Shown here: positions 1 through 9,248 of the stretch, piece after piece | How the letters are laid out: each line of letters starts with the position of its first letter | Numbering within the stretch: position 1 is the first letter of the stretch | Assembly: GCA_965246905.1 (NCBI GenBank) | Contig: CBDFFZ010000018.1 | Location: 1 to 64,000 of the forward strand | Reading direction: 5' to 3' | From: UBA1952 sp965246905 | Lineage (GTDB): Bacteria > Bacteroidota > Bacteroidia > Chitinophagales > Chitinophagaceae | Length of the DNA stretch: 64,000 bases | Notes under the pieces: model-generated | Seen by the model: only the letters and a program-made list of their open reading frames with translations | What the model was told of the DNA's origin: nothing | The model's database searches: none | Program-made: the position numbers and the translations under genes

Positions 1-153
1 GATGCCCTGATAGACGACATTCACACCTATAAAGTGAACTATTATTATGAATTTAATGATGGTCGGCCGCTGCTTCCCTGCTCGCTGACTACACAGCTTA
101 AAGAAGTAACCGGCGGTAAATTTCCGTTTGTAAAAATCTACAGGCTTTATTAA
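1..153 (+). CDS. C-terminal end of an unidentified protein (cut by window edge)
   Basis: Only the last 50 codons are present, read in the first frame and ending in TAA at 151-153. The visible tail is rich in Tyr and ends KIYRLY. No domain can be recognised from this fragment, so no function is given. It lies about 50 bases upstream of the aldolase gene on the same strand. Read-through into fbaB is possible, because no hairpin terminator is visible between them. Confidence 0.6.
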   Translation, partial: DALIDDIHTYKVNYYYEFNDGRPLLPCSLTTQLKEVTGGKFPFVKIYRLY

Positions 154-168
154 AATGATTTAAGTATT

Positions 169-176
169 TACCTTCG
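169..176 (+). promoter_or_regulatory. Possible -7 box upstream of fbaB
   Basis: TACCTTCG matches the Bacteroidota -7 consensus TAnnTTTG at five of six fixed positions and lies 29 bases before the ATG of fbaB. No convincing -33 TTTG is present at the expected distance, so this is a weak call. Confidence 0.3.
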
Positions 177-205
177 CGCTCGATTCAAAAAATTACATAA
201 CCAAT

Positions 206-1264
206 ATGGCATCTCAAAAAATTCAGGATCTGCTTGCCGATAAGGCTGAGTATTACCTCAACCACACCTGCACCACTATCGATAAATCCACCATCCATGT
301 GCCGGGCCCCAACGTGCTGGATAATGTGTGGAGCGCCACCAACCGCAACATTCAAACCCTGCGGAGCATTGCAGCACTGCAGAATCACGGCCGCCTAGCA
401 GGCACAGGCTATGTTTCCGTCCTTCCGGTAGATCAGGGCATAGAGCACAGCGCCGGCGCTTCTTTCGCACCAAACCCTCAGTATTTTGATCCTGAAAATA
501 TTGTGAAGCTCGCTATCGAAGGCGGCTGCAATGCCGTTGCTTCAACATTTGGTGTGCTGGGTATGACGGCCCGCAAGTATGCCCATAAAATCCCGTTCAT
601 CGTTAAGATCAACCACAACGAATTTCTTTCCTATCCTAATAAGTTTGATCAGATCATGTTTGGCTCCATCAAGGATGCCTGGAACATGGGTGCTACGGCT
701 GTTGGCGCTACCATTTACTTCGGCTCGGATGAAAGCGCCCGCCAAATTGTAGATGTTGCCAAAGCATTTGAATATGCACATGAGCTGGGCATGGCCACCG
801 TACTCTGGTGCTACCTGCGCAACAGTGGCTTCAAAAAAGACGGCGTGGATTACCACGCTGCTGCAGATCTTACCGGTCAGGCTAACCATCTTGGTGTAAC
901 CATTCAGGCAGATATCATCAAGCAAAAGCTTCCGGTAGGCAATGGCGGCTTTACTGCTATGAACTTTGGCAAGACGCACAAAGACGTTTATGAAAAGCTG
1001 ACTACAGACCACCCCATTGATCTTTGCCGCTACCAGGTTGCCAACTGCTATATGGGCAGGGTAGGGCTCATCAATTCAGGCGGCGAAAGCAAGGGAGCAA
1101 GCGATATGGCGGAAGCGATAATGACTGCCGTTGTAAATAAGCGTGCAGGCGGTATGGGCCTTATCTCCGGCCGCAAAGCTTTCCAGAAGCCTGTTAATGA
1201 AGGCGTACAGCTCTTGCAGACGATCCAGGATGTTTATCTGGATGAAAGTATTACGATTGCTTAG
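206..1264 (+). CDS. fbaB: Class I fructose-bisphosphate aldolase, FbaB/DhnA type
   Basis: This 352-residue cytosolic protein should interconvert fructose 1,6-bisphosphate with dihydroxyacetone phosphate and glyceraldehyde 3-phosphate in glycolysis/gluconeogenesis. The length fits E. coli FbaB. Features of the DhnA-type TIM barrel are visible: VLPVDQGIEHSAGASF near residues 72-87, VKINHN near 132, and the IIKQK segment near 238, which carries the presumed Schiff-base lysine. The C-terminal phosphate-binding loops (INSGGESKG and GLISGRKAFQKP) are intact. The start is the first ATG in frame. The gene is followed directly by a strong hairpin terminator, so it is the last or only gene of its transcript. 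Confidence 0.93.
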   Translation: MASQKIQDLLADKAEYYLNHTCTTIDKSTIHVPGPNVLDNVWSATNRNIQTLRSIAALQNHGRLAGTGYVSVLPVDQGIEHSAGASFAPNPQYFDPENIVKLAIEGGCNAVASTFGVLGMTARKYAHKIPFIVKINHNEFLSYPNKFDQIMFGSIKDAWNMGATAVGATIYFGSDESARQIVDVAKAFEYAHELGMATVLWCYLRNSGFKKDGVDYHAAADLTGQANHLGVTIQADIIKQKLPVGNGGFTAMNFGKTHKDVYEKLTTDHPIDLCRYQVANCYMGRVGLINSGGESKGASDMAEAIMTAVVNKRAGGMGLISGRKAFQKPVNEGVQLLQTIQDVYLDESITIA

Positions 1265-1294
1265 AATTTTATAAAAACGAAAATTTCCAGAGTA

Positions 1295-1325
1295 GGCTGT
1301 CTCATTAATGAGGCAGCCTTTTTTA
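1295..1325 (+). terminator. Rho-independent terminator after fbaB
   Basis: The inverted repeat GGCTGTCTCAT/ATGAGGCAGCC (one T-G pair, 2-base loop) starts 31 bases after the stop codon and is followed by seven T. It separates fbaB from the adhesin gene downstream. Confidence 0.88.
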
Positions 1326-1559
1326 TGACTGCTCAGTTTAAGAAATTGTTTGATTAATGCCATTAATTTAATTTTTGCCAGCTCAATGTGGTTTTTAGCT
1401 AACGTTTTTAGTATTGTGAATGTCTTTAGAAGGATAATGGCGAAAAATTGTCCGTTTTAAGCGCGATAACTTTAAAAGGTTAGCTTGGTATTATCCTTTT
1501 GCTTATCTTGGCCAAGTGTTTGTTAATTTTAATTCCCTCTAATTTTAATTTATTCCTGC

Positions 1560-4500
1560 ATGGCGTATTTTACTTATAAAAAGCTTTTTTTTCTTCCTGT
1601 ATTGATGCTTGGATTTTTTGCCAGTGAGGCAAAGGATTCAGGCCTGGAAAGAAAGGCTGCAATTGTTGGCAGCTTCAATTATGCTCACTTTACAACGCCA
1701 AAAGCTGAAGGTGCCAGCAATTTATGGCTTTCCAAAAATCAGCAATTTACCCGGCATCCGGATGCACCATATCAAGCTGGTAATGATGGGCTTATTGAAT
1801 TGTTTGAAAAGCGTACCGAGCGGAGTAAGTATTATACAAAGGCGTCTGACCCACGCAGCTTTGTTATAGACAATGCAACCAGTCCGCTCCATTACAAAAA
1901 AAATGGCCAATGGCTGAATATTGATGCGCATCTTGCACCTAAAGCCATCGGTACTTTTGAGGCTTCCCGTCAGACAGAGCCAGTTGGTTTTAGCACTGCT
2001 AATAAGTTATCCTATATTAAAACAAATTTGGGCAAAATATCCTTTAATAATTGGGAATTGCTTGGTGAGGACAATGGCCAGTATCACATATTGGCAAAAG
2101 CTGATTGGTCTCAACTGACAGCCGGTGATGACGGAATTTTTATCAGGAATATTTTTTCAGGAATTGATGCAGAAATGCATGTAAGAAGAGGTGAAATTGA
2201 AACAAATTTTATTCTTCATCAAAATAACTTTGCGGGTTATCGTACGCTTGCTTTACGGGATGTTTTTAGTGATAATAGCAATGGCAGTTTAGACTTTTCG
2301 GGTACTTCATCATTTGCACCACAAGTTGGTGAGGTGGGCTATTTTATAAAGGGAAAGAAAGCATTAAATATCGGTAAGGCAATCACATATACCATGCATA
2401 ATCCATCAAATGGTATTCAGGATTTGAAATATAGTGTTAATAATAATAAGCTTAGTATTCTTTTTGATGCTGTATATCTTGATGCTCAGCTCGCTTTTGG
2501 TGATGTAATTATAGATCCTAAAGTTGTTACGGTTGGGACGCTTGCACAAGCATCCATTACAGGCTCTATGAACTGTGGAAGCGCTTCAAACTATTGTTCC
2601 TATGACTTATCGATCACGCCGCCGGCTAATGCATCAATCACAAAAGTTTATGATCGGTTCAGCCTTTTTGTAACAGCACCTGCTACTGTAGGGCAATCTG
2701 TTTTTGCTATTGCGGTAAATGGCGGTTGCGTAGCAACCTATGCAATTCCTGCCAACGTACAAACAAATATTGCTTTTGGGACAAAAGATACTGCAAGCAA
2801 TGCTATTGGTTTTGATTCCCTTACCAATTTTGTGCGTCCTTGTTTGCCCGCACCCTCTTGCAATCCTACTCCAATTATTTTCCAGCTAAGGCTTTACAAT
2901 ACATATTGCATAGCCGGTCCCACAGGTTGTAGTAATGTCTATAATAGCGCAAATGAAAGCTTTGTAATCCGAATTGAAGGATATACATTTGCGCCTACAG
3001 TACTTACACGTACTTCCAATGTATCCATTTGTCCAGGCACATCTGTTACCTTGTCAAGATCTGGCAATTTCGGGGTACTTCCATACCGGTATCTATGGAC
3101 TCCTACTGGAGATACTACGCCAACAATAACCGTATCGCCTGCAGTTACAACCTTATATACCTCTACCATTACAGATGGCTGCAACAATGTTTATACAGAT
3201 ACTACAACAGTAATTGTAATTGCTAACCCTACAGCACCCATTATTGTTGCAAATCCAGTGCGCATCTGCCAGTTTGATGCTCCAAGGAGCCTTGCTTCTT
3301 CTATTACAGGTACAAATCTGAGATATTATCCTACTGCGACCGGTGGCACAAGCAGTCCCATTGCACCGATTCCACCAACAAACGTTCCGGGCACTTACAA
3401 TTACTATGTAACGCAGGTCAATTCCTGCAATGTTGAGAGTGTGAGATTAAAAATAACGGTTATAGTAAATCCAAAGCCTGCCCCACCGGGTGTAACCACG
3501 CCATTGCGCCTCTGCCAGTATGATACCGTTGCCCTTTCTGCCGATGGCCAGAATGTGCGCTGGTACCTCAACCCCGTGGGCGGTGGCGGACAATCGCCCT
3601 TCTTTCCACCTACCGGCGGCATCAATGACTCAACTTTTTACTACGCTACACAGACCGTTGCCGGCTGCGAATCCGACCGCTCCCGCCTGCTCGTTACCGT
3701 TACCTACAAGCCCAACGGCATCATCACCCCCAACCGCATTGTCCTTTGCCAGAACGAGTCCGATTCCTTCTACTACTATGGCAATGCACGCCCCGATGCT
3801 GTTTATAACTGGACTTCCCCCCACCCGCAGACCGCTGAGGTTTCCGGTGCCGGCACCCAGGGCCCTTACGTGGTGCGCTTCGACTCGGCAGGCACCTACT
3901 ACGTGAGCGTGCAGGTAAACAACCGCGGCTGCCTTTCCGATATTGCCCGCCAGCCCATTACCGTGCGCCCTGCGCCAGCCCTTACCTTCTCGGGCAAGGA
4001 AGACGCCTGCGTGGATGAGGTGATCCGCGTAGCTTTAAGCCAGATCACCACCGGCATCGATTCCTTTGATTATGACTTTGGCGGGGCCTCTGTAAAATAC
4101 GGTGCAGGCTCGGGTGGGCCTTACGGCATCGTGTTCTCGACACCGGGCGAGAAGACCATCACCAATACGGCCTTCCACAAGGGCTGCCCGTCGCGGGTTA
4201 CGCCTTATACGATCAATGTACACCCGCTGCCCGATGCGCGCTTTACGATCACCACCTCTTCCGGCGGCGGTGTGCTGTGCACGGGCGACAGCCTGACGCT
4301 GACGGCGCGCAATACGGACAGCAATACGCATTTTGTATGGACGCCGGACAACTTCTTTGAATCAGGGAATGTATATACAGCCAAGGGCTTCCTGAGCAAA
4401 AGCGGCTATATAAGCCTTACGGAGACCAGTGAATTCGGGTGCCGTGCAGCGGACAGCATCCTGGTAAAGACGGAGACATGCTGCCAGGTTTATTTCCCGA

Positions 4501-4775
4501 ATGCGTTCTCGCCGAATGGCGATACGCACAATGAGCTGTTCCGCCCGGTATCGCGCGGCAACCATGAGGTAAAGAGCTTCCGGGTGCTGAACCGTTGGGG
4601 CCAGGTAGTGTATGAGAGCCAGGATGAGAAGCGGGGTTGGGATGGTGTATATAATGGCAAGGCGCAGGATGCGGGTACTTACTATTATGTGTTCATCTAC
4701 AAGTGCGGCCAGGGTGGCGGCGATGCCACGAAGGAAGAGCTGAAGGAGAAGGGCGAGTTCCTGCTGATACGCTGA
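1560..4775 (+). CDS. Large secreted adhesin-like protein with T9SS type B (gliding-motility-associated) C-terminal domain
   Basis: The 1071-residue protein begins with a signal peptide (hydrophobic LFFLPVLMLGFFASEA, residues 10-25). A long N-terminal region of unknown fold follows, up to about residue 480. Next come several Cys-containing Ig-like/PKD-like modules at about 480-960; examples are the paired LCQ...YYATQTVAGCESDRS-type repeats. The C-terminal domain of about 85 residues starts at FPNAFSPNGDTHNE and has the motifs VLNRWGQVVYES and GWDG, which is the type B T9SS sorting signal. It is therefore expected outside the cell or on its surface. Base composition changes abruptly near 3480: 15 of 60 G+C at 2401-2460 but 43 of 60 at 4261-4320. 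The change falls at the linker between two Ig-like modules. Specific ligand unknown. Confidence 0.9.
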   Translation: MAYFTYKKLFFLPVLMLGFFASEAKDSGLERKAAIVGSFNYAHFTTPKAEGASNLWLSKNQQFTRHPDAPYQAGNDGLIELFEKRTERSKYYTKASDPRSFVIDNATSPLHYKKNGQWLNIDAHLAPKAIGTFEASRQTEPVGFSTANKLSYIKTNLGKISFNNWELLGEDNGQYHILAKADWSQLTAGDDGIFIRNIFSGIDAEMHVRRGEIETNFILHQNNFAGYRTLALRDVFSDNSNGSLDFSGTSSFAPQVGEVGYFIKGKKALNIGKAITYTMHNPSNGIQDLKYSVNNNKLSILFDAVYLDAQLAFGDVIIDPKVVTVGTLAQASITGSMNCGSASNYCSYDLSITPPANASITKVYDRFSLFVTAPATVGQSVFAIAVNGGCVATYAIPANVQTNIAFGTKDTASNAIGFDSLTNFVRPCLPAPSCNPTPIIFQLRLYNTYCIAGPTGCSNVYNSANESFVIRIEGYTFAPTVLTRTSNVSICPGTSVTLSRSGNFGVLPYRYLWTPTGDTTPTITVSPAVTTLYTSTITDGCNNVYTDTTTVIVIANPTAPIIVANPVRICQFDAPRSLASSITGTNLRYYPTATGGTSSPIAPIPPTNVPGTYNYYVTQVNSCNVESVRLKITVIVNPKPAPPGVTTPLRLCQYDTVALSADGQNVRWYLNPVGGGGQSPFFPPTGGINDSTFYYATQTVAGCESDRSRLLVTVTYKPNGIITPNRIVLCQNESDSFYYYGNARPDAVYNWTSPHPQTAEVSGAGTQGPYVVRFDSAGTYYVSVQVNNRGCLSDIARQPITVRPAPALTFSGKEDACVDEVIRVALSQITTGIDSFDYDFGGASVKYGAGSGGPYGIVFSTPGEKTITNTAFHKGCPSRVTPYTINVHPLPDARFTITTSSGGGVLCTGDSLTLTARNTDSNTHFVWTPDNFFESGNVYTAKGFLSKSGYISLTETSEFGCRAADSILVKTETCCQVYFPNAFSPNGDTHNELFRPVSRGNHEVKSFRVLNRWGQVVYESQDEKRGWDGVYNGKAQDAGTYYYVFIYKCGQGGGDATKEELKEKGEFLLIR

Positions 4776-4868
4776 TTTTAGGGGAATTAGGAAATAGGAA
4801 TTAGGAATTGGGCGATGATTGCTTTGTGTCCTTGTGCATTTCCTGTTTATTGCCTGTTAAAATACAAG

Positions 4869-4909
4869 AGTGCGGCCTGCCTTTTAGAAAAGGCAGGCCG
4901 CACTTTTTT
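4869..4909 (+). terminator. Strong hairpin terminator downstream of the adhesin gene
   Basis: A perfect 17-bp inverted repeat (4869-4885 with 4888-4904; centre AG) is followed by six T. It begins 94 bases after the adhesin stop. The intervening 4776-4868 holds an AATTAGGAA-type low-complexity stretch and no gene. Confidence 0.9.
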
Positions 4910-4911
4910 AT

Positions 4912-5000
4912 ATGCTGCGCCGCGCCAGGGATAGTAGTGGAAAGCCCGCAGCGCAGCGAGGACTTGGAACGGATAGCCCGGCCCGAAGGGTGCGCACAAA
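4912..5000. ncRNA. Structured GC-rich repeat element, possible non-coding RNA or dispersed repeat
   Basis: This GC-rich block lies between the adhesin terminator and radC. It contains two related 22-base units (4927-4948 and 4959-4980) that agree at 15 of 22 positions and both end in AGCCCG. It also has a hairpin CCC-GAA-GGG at 4982-4990 and a closing pairing TGCGC (4916-4920) with GCGCA (4992-4996). It has no credible reading frame. The style resembles dispersed structured elements common in Bacteroidota, of which Rfam Flavo-1 is one candidate; that assignment is from memory and untested. Strand is undetermined. Confidence 0.4.
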
Positions 5001-5078
5001 TAAATGCAGCTCCTGGGGGGCAATAAAATGATCTTAACTTTTAAGAATCATCCATTTATCTTTCCCTGCTAATTGTTG

Positions 5079-5086
5079 CATATTTG
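5079..5086 (+). promoter_or_regulatory. Possible -7 box of radC, giving a leaderless transcript
   Basis: CATATTTG (five of six fixed positions of TAnnTTTG) lies exactly 4 bases before the radC ATG. A TTTA at 5055-5058 sits 20 bases upstream, in the place of the -33 TTTG. Transcription would start at or very near the A of the ATG. Confidence 0.4.
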
Positions 5087-5090
5087 ACCA

Positions 5091-5789
5091 ATGATTCCCC
5101 AAACGAATACTTCTTCCATAAAACAATGGAGCGAAGATGACCGTCCGCGAGAGAAGCTGCTTACTAAAGGGCCAACCGCGCTAACGAATGCAGAGCTATT
5201 GGCTATTCTCATTAACAGCGGCACACGCACCCATTCCGCGCTCGATCTTGCCCGTCTTACGCTGGCGCAGGCACAGGATAATCTTCGCGAATTAGGCAGG
5301 CTGAGCATTACCGAGCTCCGGCGTACTAAAGGTATCGGCGAAGCGCGCGCTATAACTATTGCGGCTGCTTTAGAGCTCGGTCGCCGCCGCCAGACAGCTG
5401 ATGGCCTGGAGCGTAAGGCAATTACCAGCGCTCAGGATGCCAGTGAAATTATTCTGCCCTTATTGAATGACCTGCCGCATGAGGCATTCTGCGTATTGTT
5501 CCTTAACCAGGCTAACAGGCTTATCCGCCATGAGATCATCAGCAGTGGCGGGCTTACGGGCACGGTAGCAGATATACGGCTGATCCTCAAACAGGCGCTG
5601 ATGCTGAATGCTAATCAGCTGATCGTAGCTCATAACCATCCATCAGGCAATATTACCCCCAGCACTGCCGATAAACAGCTAACTGAAAAATTGCGCGATG
5701 CTGCGAAGCTTATGGATATCCGCCTTCTGGACCATGTAATTGTAGCCGGATCTCAAATGCTGAGCATGGCTGAGGAAGGCCTGTTTTAG
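5091..5789 (+). CDS. radC: RadC family JAMM/MPN-domain protein
   Basis: The 232-residue protein has the usual RadC layout. The N-terminal DRPREKLLTKGPTALTNAELLAIL segment is followed by a helix-hairpin-helix-like KGIGEARA region near residue 80. The C-terminal JAMM domain contains HNHPSGN near residue 180 followed by the zinc-binding Asp region LLDHVIV. The molecular role of RadC is unsettled; it was once linked to DNA repair and is metal-dependent by motif. The first ATG in frame gives the full family length. It is transcribed alone; the next gene begins 92 bases later. Confidence 0.93.
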   Translation: MIPQTNTSSIKQWSEDDRPREKLLTKGPTALTNAELLAILINSGTRTHSALDLARLTLAQAQDNLRELGRLSITELRRTKGIGEARAITIAAALELGRRRQTADGLERKAITSAQDASEIILPLLNDLPHEAFCVLFLNQANRLIRHEIISSGGLTGTVADIRLILKQALMLNANQLIVAHNHPSGNITPSTADKQLTEKLRDAAKLMDIRLLDHVIVAGSQMLSMAEEGLF

Positions 5790-5881
5790 AGCGGGGTAGA
5801 ATGGCGCTATTGTGTTAACTTGCGCCTCTGTATGCGCCAATGGCGTTTCCTGCGTGATGCAGGCGTACAGGTTCCACATTC

Positions 5882-6877
5882 ATGATCAGAGTAGGCTTGT
5901 TTGGTGCCGGTCATCTCGGCAAGATACATATGCAGCAATGGCTGCAGGTCTCCGGCGTTGAGCTCGTTGGTTTTTTTGACCCCAACGATGAGGCCGCCGA
6001 AGAGGCTATTGCGCAATACGGCGTACAGCGATATTATACCGTAGAATCCCTGCTGCATGTAGTGGACGCGGTGGACATTGTAACGCCTACTGTAGCGCAT
6101 TTTGCGCTTGCAAAGCAATGCTTAGCGCAGGGCAGGCATGTATTTATAGAAAAGCCCCTGGCTCATACCCTTGAAGAAGGCCGAGCGCTGGTACGTATGG
6201 TGGCTGAGCGCAAGCTAAAATGCGGGGTAGGCCATGTAGAGCGCTATAATCCCGCGCTGCTGGCGCTTAAAGACAATAAGATAGAGCCGATGTTTATCGA
6301 GGCGCACCGGCTGGCGCAGTTCAACCCACGCGGCACGGACGTTTCGGTAATTCTGGATCTGATGATCCATGATATAGATGTGATGCTCCACCTGGTAAAA
6401 TCGCCGGTAGCCAATATTTCTGCGAGCGGAGTAGCCGTTATGAGCGAGACGCCCGATATTGTGAATGCGCGGATAGAATTTGAGAATGGATGTGTAGCCA
6501 ATCTTACGGCCAGCAGGATCTCGCTGAAAAAAATGCGCAAGATCAGGCTATTTCAGCGGGATGCTTATATCGGGATTGATTTTTTAGAGAAGAAAACAGA
6601 GGTCATCCGTCTTAAAGATGGGGGTGAAGATGCCGGTATGCTGGATTTTCCGGTGGATTTGGCCGATGGCTCACAGAAAGTGATCTCCATACAAATGCCG
6701 GAAGTGGCACCATCAAACGCTATCCATGCAGAGCTCAGCGCTTTTATCGCCAGCATTGTAAATGATAGCTCACCGGGAGTAACGGTGGAAGACGGTTTTG
6801 CAGCCATGGAAGTGGCACATGCTATCCTTGAAAAGATGATGCAGCACCAGCAGGCGCACAATGTTCTTATATCTTAA
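5882..6877 (+). CDS. Gfo/Idh/MocA family oxidoreductase, GnnA-like
   Basis: The 331-residue protein has an N-terminal Rossmann fold (GLFGAGHLGKIH, residues 5-16) and the family motif EKPLAH near 92, then a C-terminal alpha/beta domain. The segments VGHVERYNPA, LDLMIHDIDVML and FENGCVANLTASRIS resemble GnnA, the UDP-GlcNAc 3-dehydrogenase that makes the precursor of 2,3-diamino lipid A. That match is from family knowledge, and the substrate is inferred. GnnA normally works with the aminotransferase GnnB, which is not in this window. The preceding 92 bases contain no clear promoter. Confidence 0.8.
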   Translation: MIRVGLFGAGHLGKIHMQQWLQVSGVELVGFFDPNDEAAEEAIAQYGVQRYYTVESLLHVVDAVDIVTPTVAHFALAKQCLAQGRHVFIEKPLAHTLEEGRALVRMVAERKLKCGVGHVERYNPALLALKDNKIEPMFIEAHRLAQFNPRGTDVSVILDLMIHDIDVMLHLVKSPVANISASGVAVMSETPDIVNARIEFENGCVANLTASRISLKKMRKIRLFQRDAYIGIDFLEKKTEVIRLKDGGEDAGMLDFPVDLADGSQKVISIQMPEVAPSNAIHAELSAFIASIVNDSSPGVTVEDGFAAMEVAHAILEKMMQHQQAHNVLIS

Positions 6878-6918
6878 GCCGTTTTATGAATTGTAGTAAA
6901 CGCCTTTATCACCGCATT

Positions 6919-7776
6919 ATGAAATGCCTTTTTCTCATTCCGCCGGCGGCAGTATTTACTTTCTTTCTGGGAAGCTGTAACGTGATCAATCCGGCTGAAG
7001 TAGTGCCGGCATATGTACGCATCGACTCTTTCGACTTCCAGGGAAATACACAGGCTACCGGCTCCAACTCTCACCGCATAACCTCTGTTTTCGTTTACCT
7101 AAATAATCAATCGGTAGGCATTTTTGATCTGCCGGTTACCTTTCCCGTGATCTTAGACAAGCCGGGAAAGCTGATGATGACGCCGGGCATTAACTACAAT
7201 GGCATGCGTGCCTACCAGGTGCAGTATCCCTTTTATCTTTCAGATTCCGTAACCTTAAAACCCGATACAGGAGCGGCTGGTACCCGTATCATTGTGCCGG
7301 TTGCACGATATAACCCTGCCGTGGTATTTGCGTACAGGCAGGATTTTGAAAACTATCTTGCCGCGCCTTTTGTAAATGCAGGTAGCGACACCTCGATCGT
7401 TGTAGGGCCGGCAGATGATCCGCTGGAGGGTAAGTATGGCTCTATCATCGTTTCTTCCAGCCAGGATTCCAGCGTAAATATTACGCGGGAAGGATTTCCG
7501 CTGCCTGCAAATGCCGATATTTATCTTGAAATGGATTATAAATCCAACATACCGCTTACTATTGGTATGCAAACAGTTGTTGGCGGCGAGGTGAAGCGGG
7601 CGTATTTAATTGGCCTTAACCCGCGCACTGCCTGGGGGAAGGTATATATTGATCTCCGGACTTTTGCCAGTACTTTCCAGAGCGATGCCTACTATCTGTT
7701 ACTACGTGCAGTGCGCACCTCAGATGTGAATGAGGGCCATGTGCAGATAGATAACCTTAAGATTGTTCATTTTTAA
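6919..7776 (+). CDS. Lipoprotein of unknown function
   Basis: The protein starts MKCLFLIPPAAVFTFFLGSC, a lipoprotein signal with Cys at residue 20, giving 285 residues. An ATG 33 bases upstream (6886) would add 11 residues ahead of the signal and is less likely. The mature part is beta-rich, and its last third (IYLEMDYKSN, AWGKVYIDL, GHVQIDNLKIV) looks like a carbohydrate-binding-type jelly roll. No named family is recognised. It lies 20 bases before the sugar transferase gene on the same strand and is probably co-transcribed with it. That suggests an envelope or polysaccharide role, but this is context only. Confidence 0.75.
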   Translation: MKCLFLIPPAAVFTFFLGSCNVINPAEVVPAYVRIDSFDFQGNTQATGSNSHRITSVFVYLNNQSVGIFDLPVTFPVILDKPGKLMMTPGINYNGMRAYQVQYPFYLSDSVTLKPDTGAAGTRIIVPVARYNPAVVFAYRQDFENYLAAPFVNAGSDTSIVVGPADDPLEGKYGSIIVSSSQDSSVNITREGFPLPANADIYLEMDYKSNIPLTIGMQTVVGGEVKRAYLIGLNPRTAWGKVYIDLRTFASTFQSDAYYLLLRAVRTSDVNEGHVQIDNLKIVHF

Positions 7777-7796
7777 GCACCAAGCGTAAATAAGGA

Positions 7797-9248
7797 ATGT
7801 CGGCAGCACTCCCGGATTATTTAAGGCAGGGAAACAGCATCAGGTACCGCGGCGTAAGAATGCTTGCGTTGCTGGACTACACGGTGGCCGTAGTTGCATG
7901 GATGATATTCTGGAACTATAGAATTGCTTTGCTTGGCAAGGTGAGCTTTCTAAGTGCCTGGCATTACCTCCTGCCGCGGGATGTGGTTTATGCTTTCGTC
8001 CTTTTGCCACTCGGCTGGATGCTGCTCTATCTTCTTTCCGGCACTTATTTTGATGTGTACCGTAAATCGCGGCTCTATGAAATTAACCGTACGCTTATCT
8101 CTTCCATTATTGGCTGCGTGGTCATTGCGTTGGCTGTTTTTGCAGATGATGCTTCTGATTATTCCTGGTTTATATCCATGACAGGGCGCTATCTCCTTAT
8201 TCATACTGCCTGGGTGCTAACATCGCGCATGTTATTGTTCAACGCCATTAAGCGAAGGCTGGCTACAGGTAAGGCGGGCTTTAATACCATGATCATCGGC
8301 GGCAATGATAATGCGATCGGCATCTATCAGCAGATCGGTGCGAGCCCGGTGCCGCTCGGTAATATTTTTAAAGGGTTTATCTACTCCAATAAAGAAGCTT
8401 CAAATGGCATGAGCAATTACCTGCCTAAGCTTGGAACGCTCGATAACCTGGAGCAGATCATTGATGAGCAAATGGTAGAAGAAGTGATTATTGCCGTGGA
8501 TTCCTCCGAGCACCACTTGCTGCAATCCATTCTTACCCGGCTCAGCTACCGCCCTGTCTATATAAAAGTGTTGGCCGATACCTACGATATTATCTCCGGC
8601 ACGGTAAAAACAAGCAATGTTTACGACATCGGCCTTATTCATATAGATCCAAGCCTTATGCCCGATTGGCAGCGGGTGTGCAAGCGCGCAATAGACATTA
8701 TAAGTTCGCTTACGTGCATGCTGATCCTTGTTCCCGTTTACCTGCTTGCTTTTTTGAAAGTAAAGCTCTCCTCGCCCGGCCCGGTGTTCTACCGGCAGGA
8801 GCGTATCGGGCTTTTGGGGAAGCCGTTTTGGATCTATAAGTTCCGCTCCATGTATGTGGATGCAGAAAAGAATGGCCCGGCACTTTCATCGGATGAAGAC
8901 CCTCGGATTACATCGTGGGGCAGGATCATGCGCAAGTGGCGTATCGATGAGCTGCCGCAGTTCTTTAACATTCTCCGGGGCGATATGAGCCTCGTAGGTC
9001 CGCGGCCGGAGCGGAGATACTTCATTGATCTTATCTCCCAGACGCGCCCTCACTATAAATACCTGCATAAAGTAAAGCCCGGCCTTACAAGTTGGGGCAT
9101 GGTAAAGTATGGCTACGCCGAAAATGTAGGGGAGATGATCCAGCGGATGAAATACGACCTGCTGTATATTGAAAACTGCTCGCTGGCGCTGGATATAAAA
9201 ATTATGTGCTACACGCTGATCGTAATTTTCCAGGGCCGGGGGAAATAG
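7797..9248 (+). CDS. Polyprenyl-phosphate sugar phosphotransferase (exopolysaccharide initiating enzyme)
   Basis: The 483-residue membrane protein has about four N-terminal transmembrane segments (residues 20-150) and a central CoA-binding-like Rossmann region (MIIGGNDNAIGIYQQIG near 164). The C-terminal bacterial sugar transferase domain carries SSPGPVFYRQERIG, KFRSMYVDAE, WRIDELPQFFNIL and SLVGPRPER. Enzymes of this type move a hexose-1-phosphate onto undecaprenyl phosphate at the inner membrane to begin repeat-unit assembly. The sugar cannot be read from sequence. The first ATG is used, since translation begins 20 bases after the lipoprotein stop. Confidence 0.9.
   Translation: MSAALPDYLRQGNSIRYRGVRMLALLDYTVAVVAWMIFWNYRIALLGKVSFLSAWHYLLPRDVVYAFVLLPLGWMLLYLLSGTYFDVYRKSRLYEINRTLISSIIGCVVIALAVFADDASDYSWFISMTGRYLLIHTAWVLTSRMLLFNAIKRRLATGKAGFNTMIIGGNDNAIGIYQQIGASPVPLGNIFKGFIYSNKEASNGMSNYLPKLGTLDNLEQIIDEQMVEEVIIAVDSSEHHLLQSILTRLSYRPVYIKVLADTYDIISGTVKTSNVYDIGLIHIDPSLMPDWQRVCKRAIDIISSLTCMLILVPVYLLAFLKVKLSSPGPVFYRQERIGLLGKPFWIYKFRSMYVDAEKNGPALSSDEDPRITSWGRIMRKWRIDELPQFFNILRGDMSLVGPRPERRYFIDLISQTRPHYKYLHKVKPGLTSWGMVKYGYAENVGEMIQRMKYDLLYIENCSLALDIKIMCYTLIVIFQGRGK

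Noticed and set aside
3520..3906. 128-codon second frame within the adhesin gene
   Set aside because: It is GC-rich and Pro/Thr/Ala-biased, lies wholly within the confirmed adhesin frame and has no promoter.
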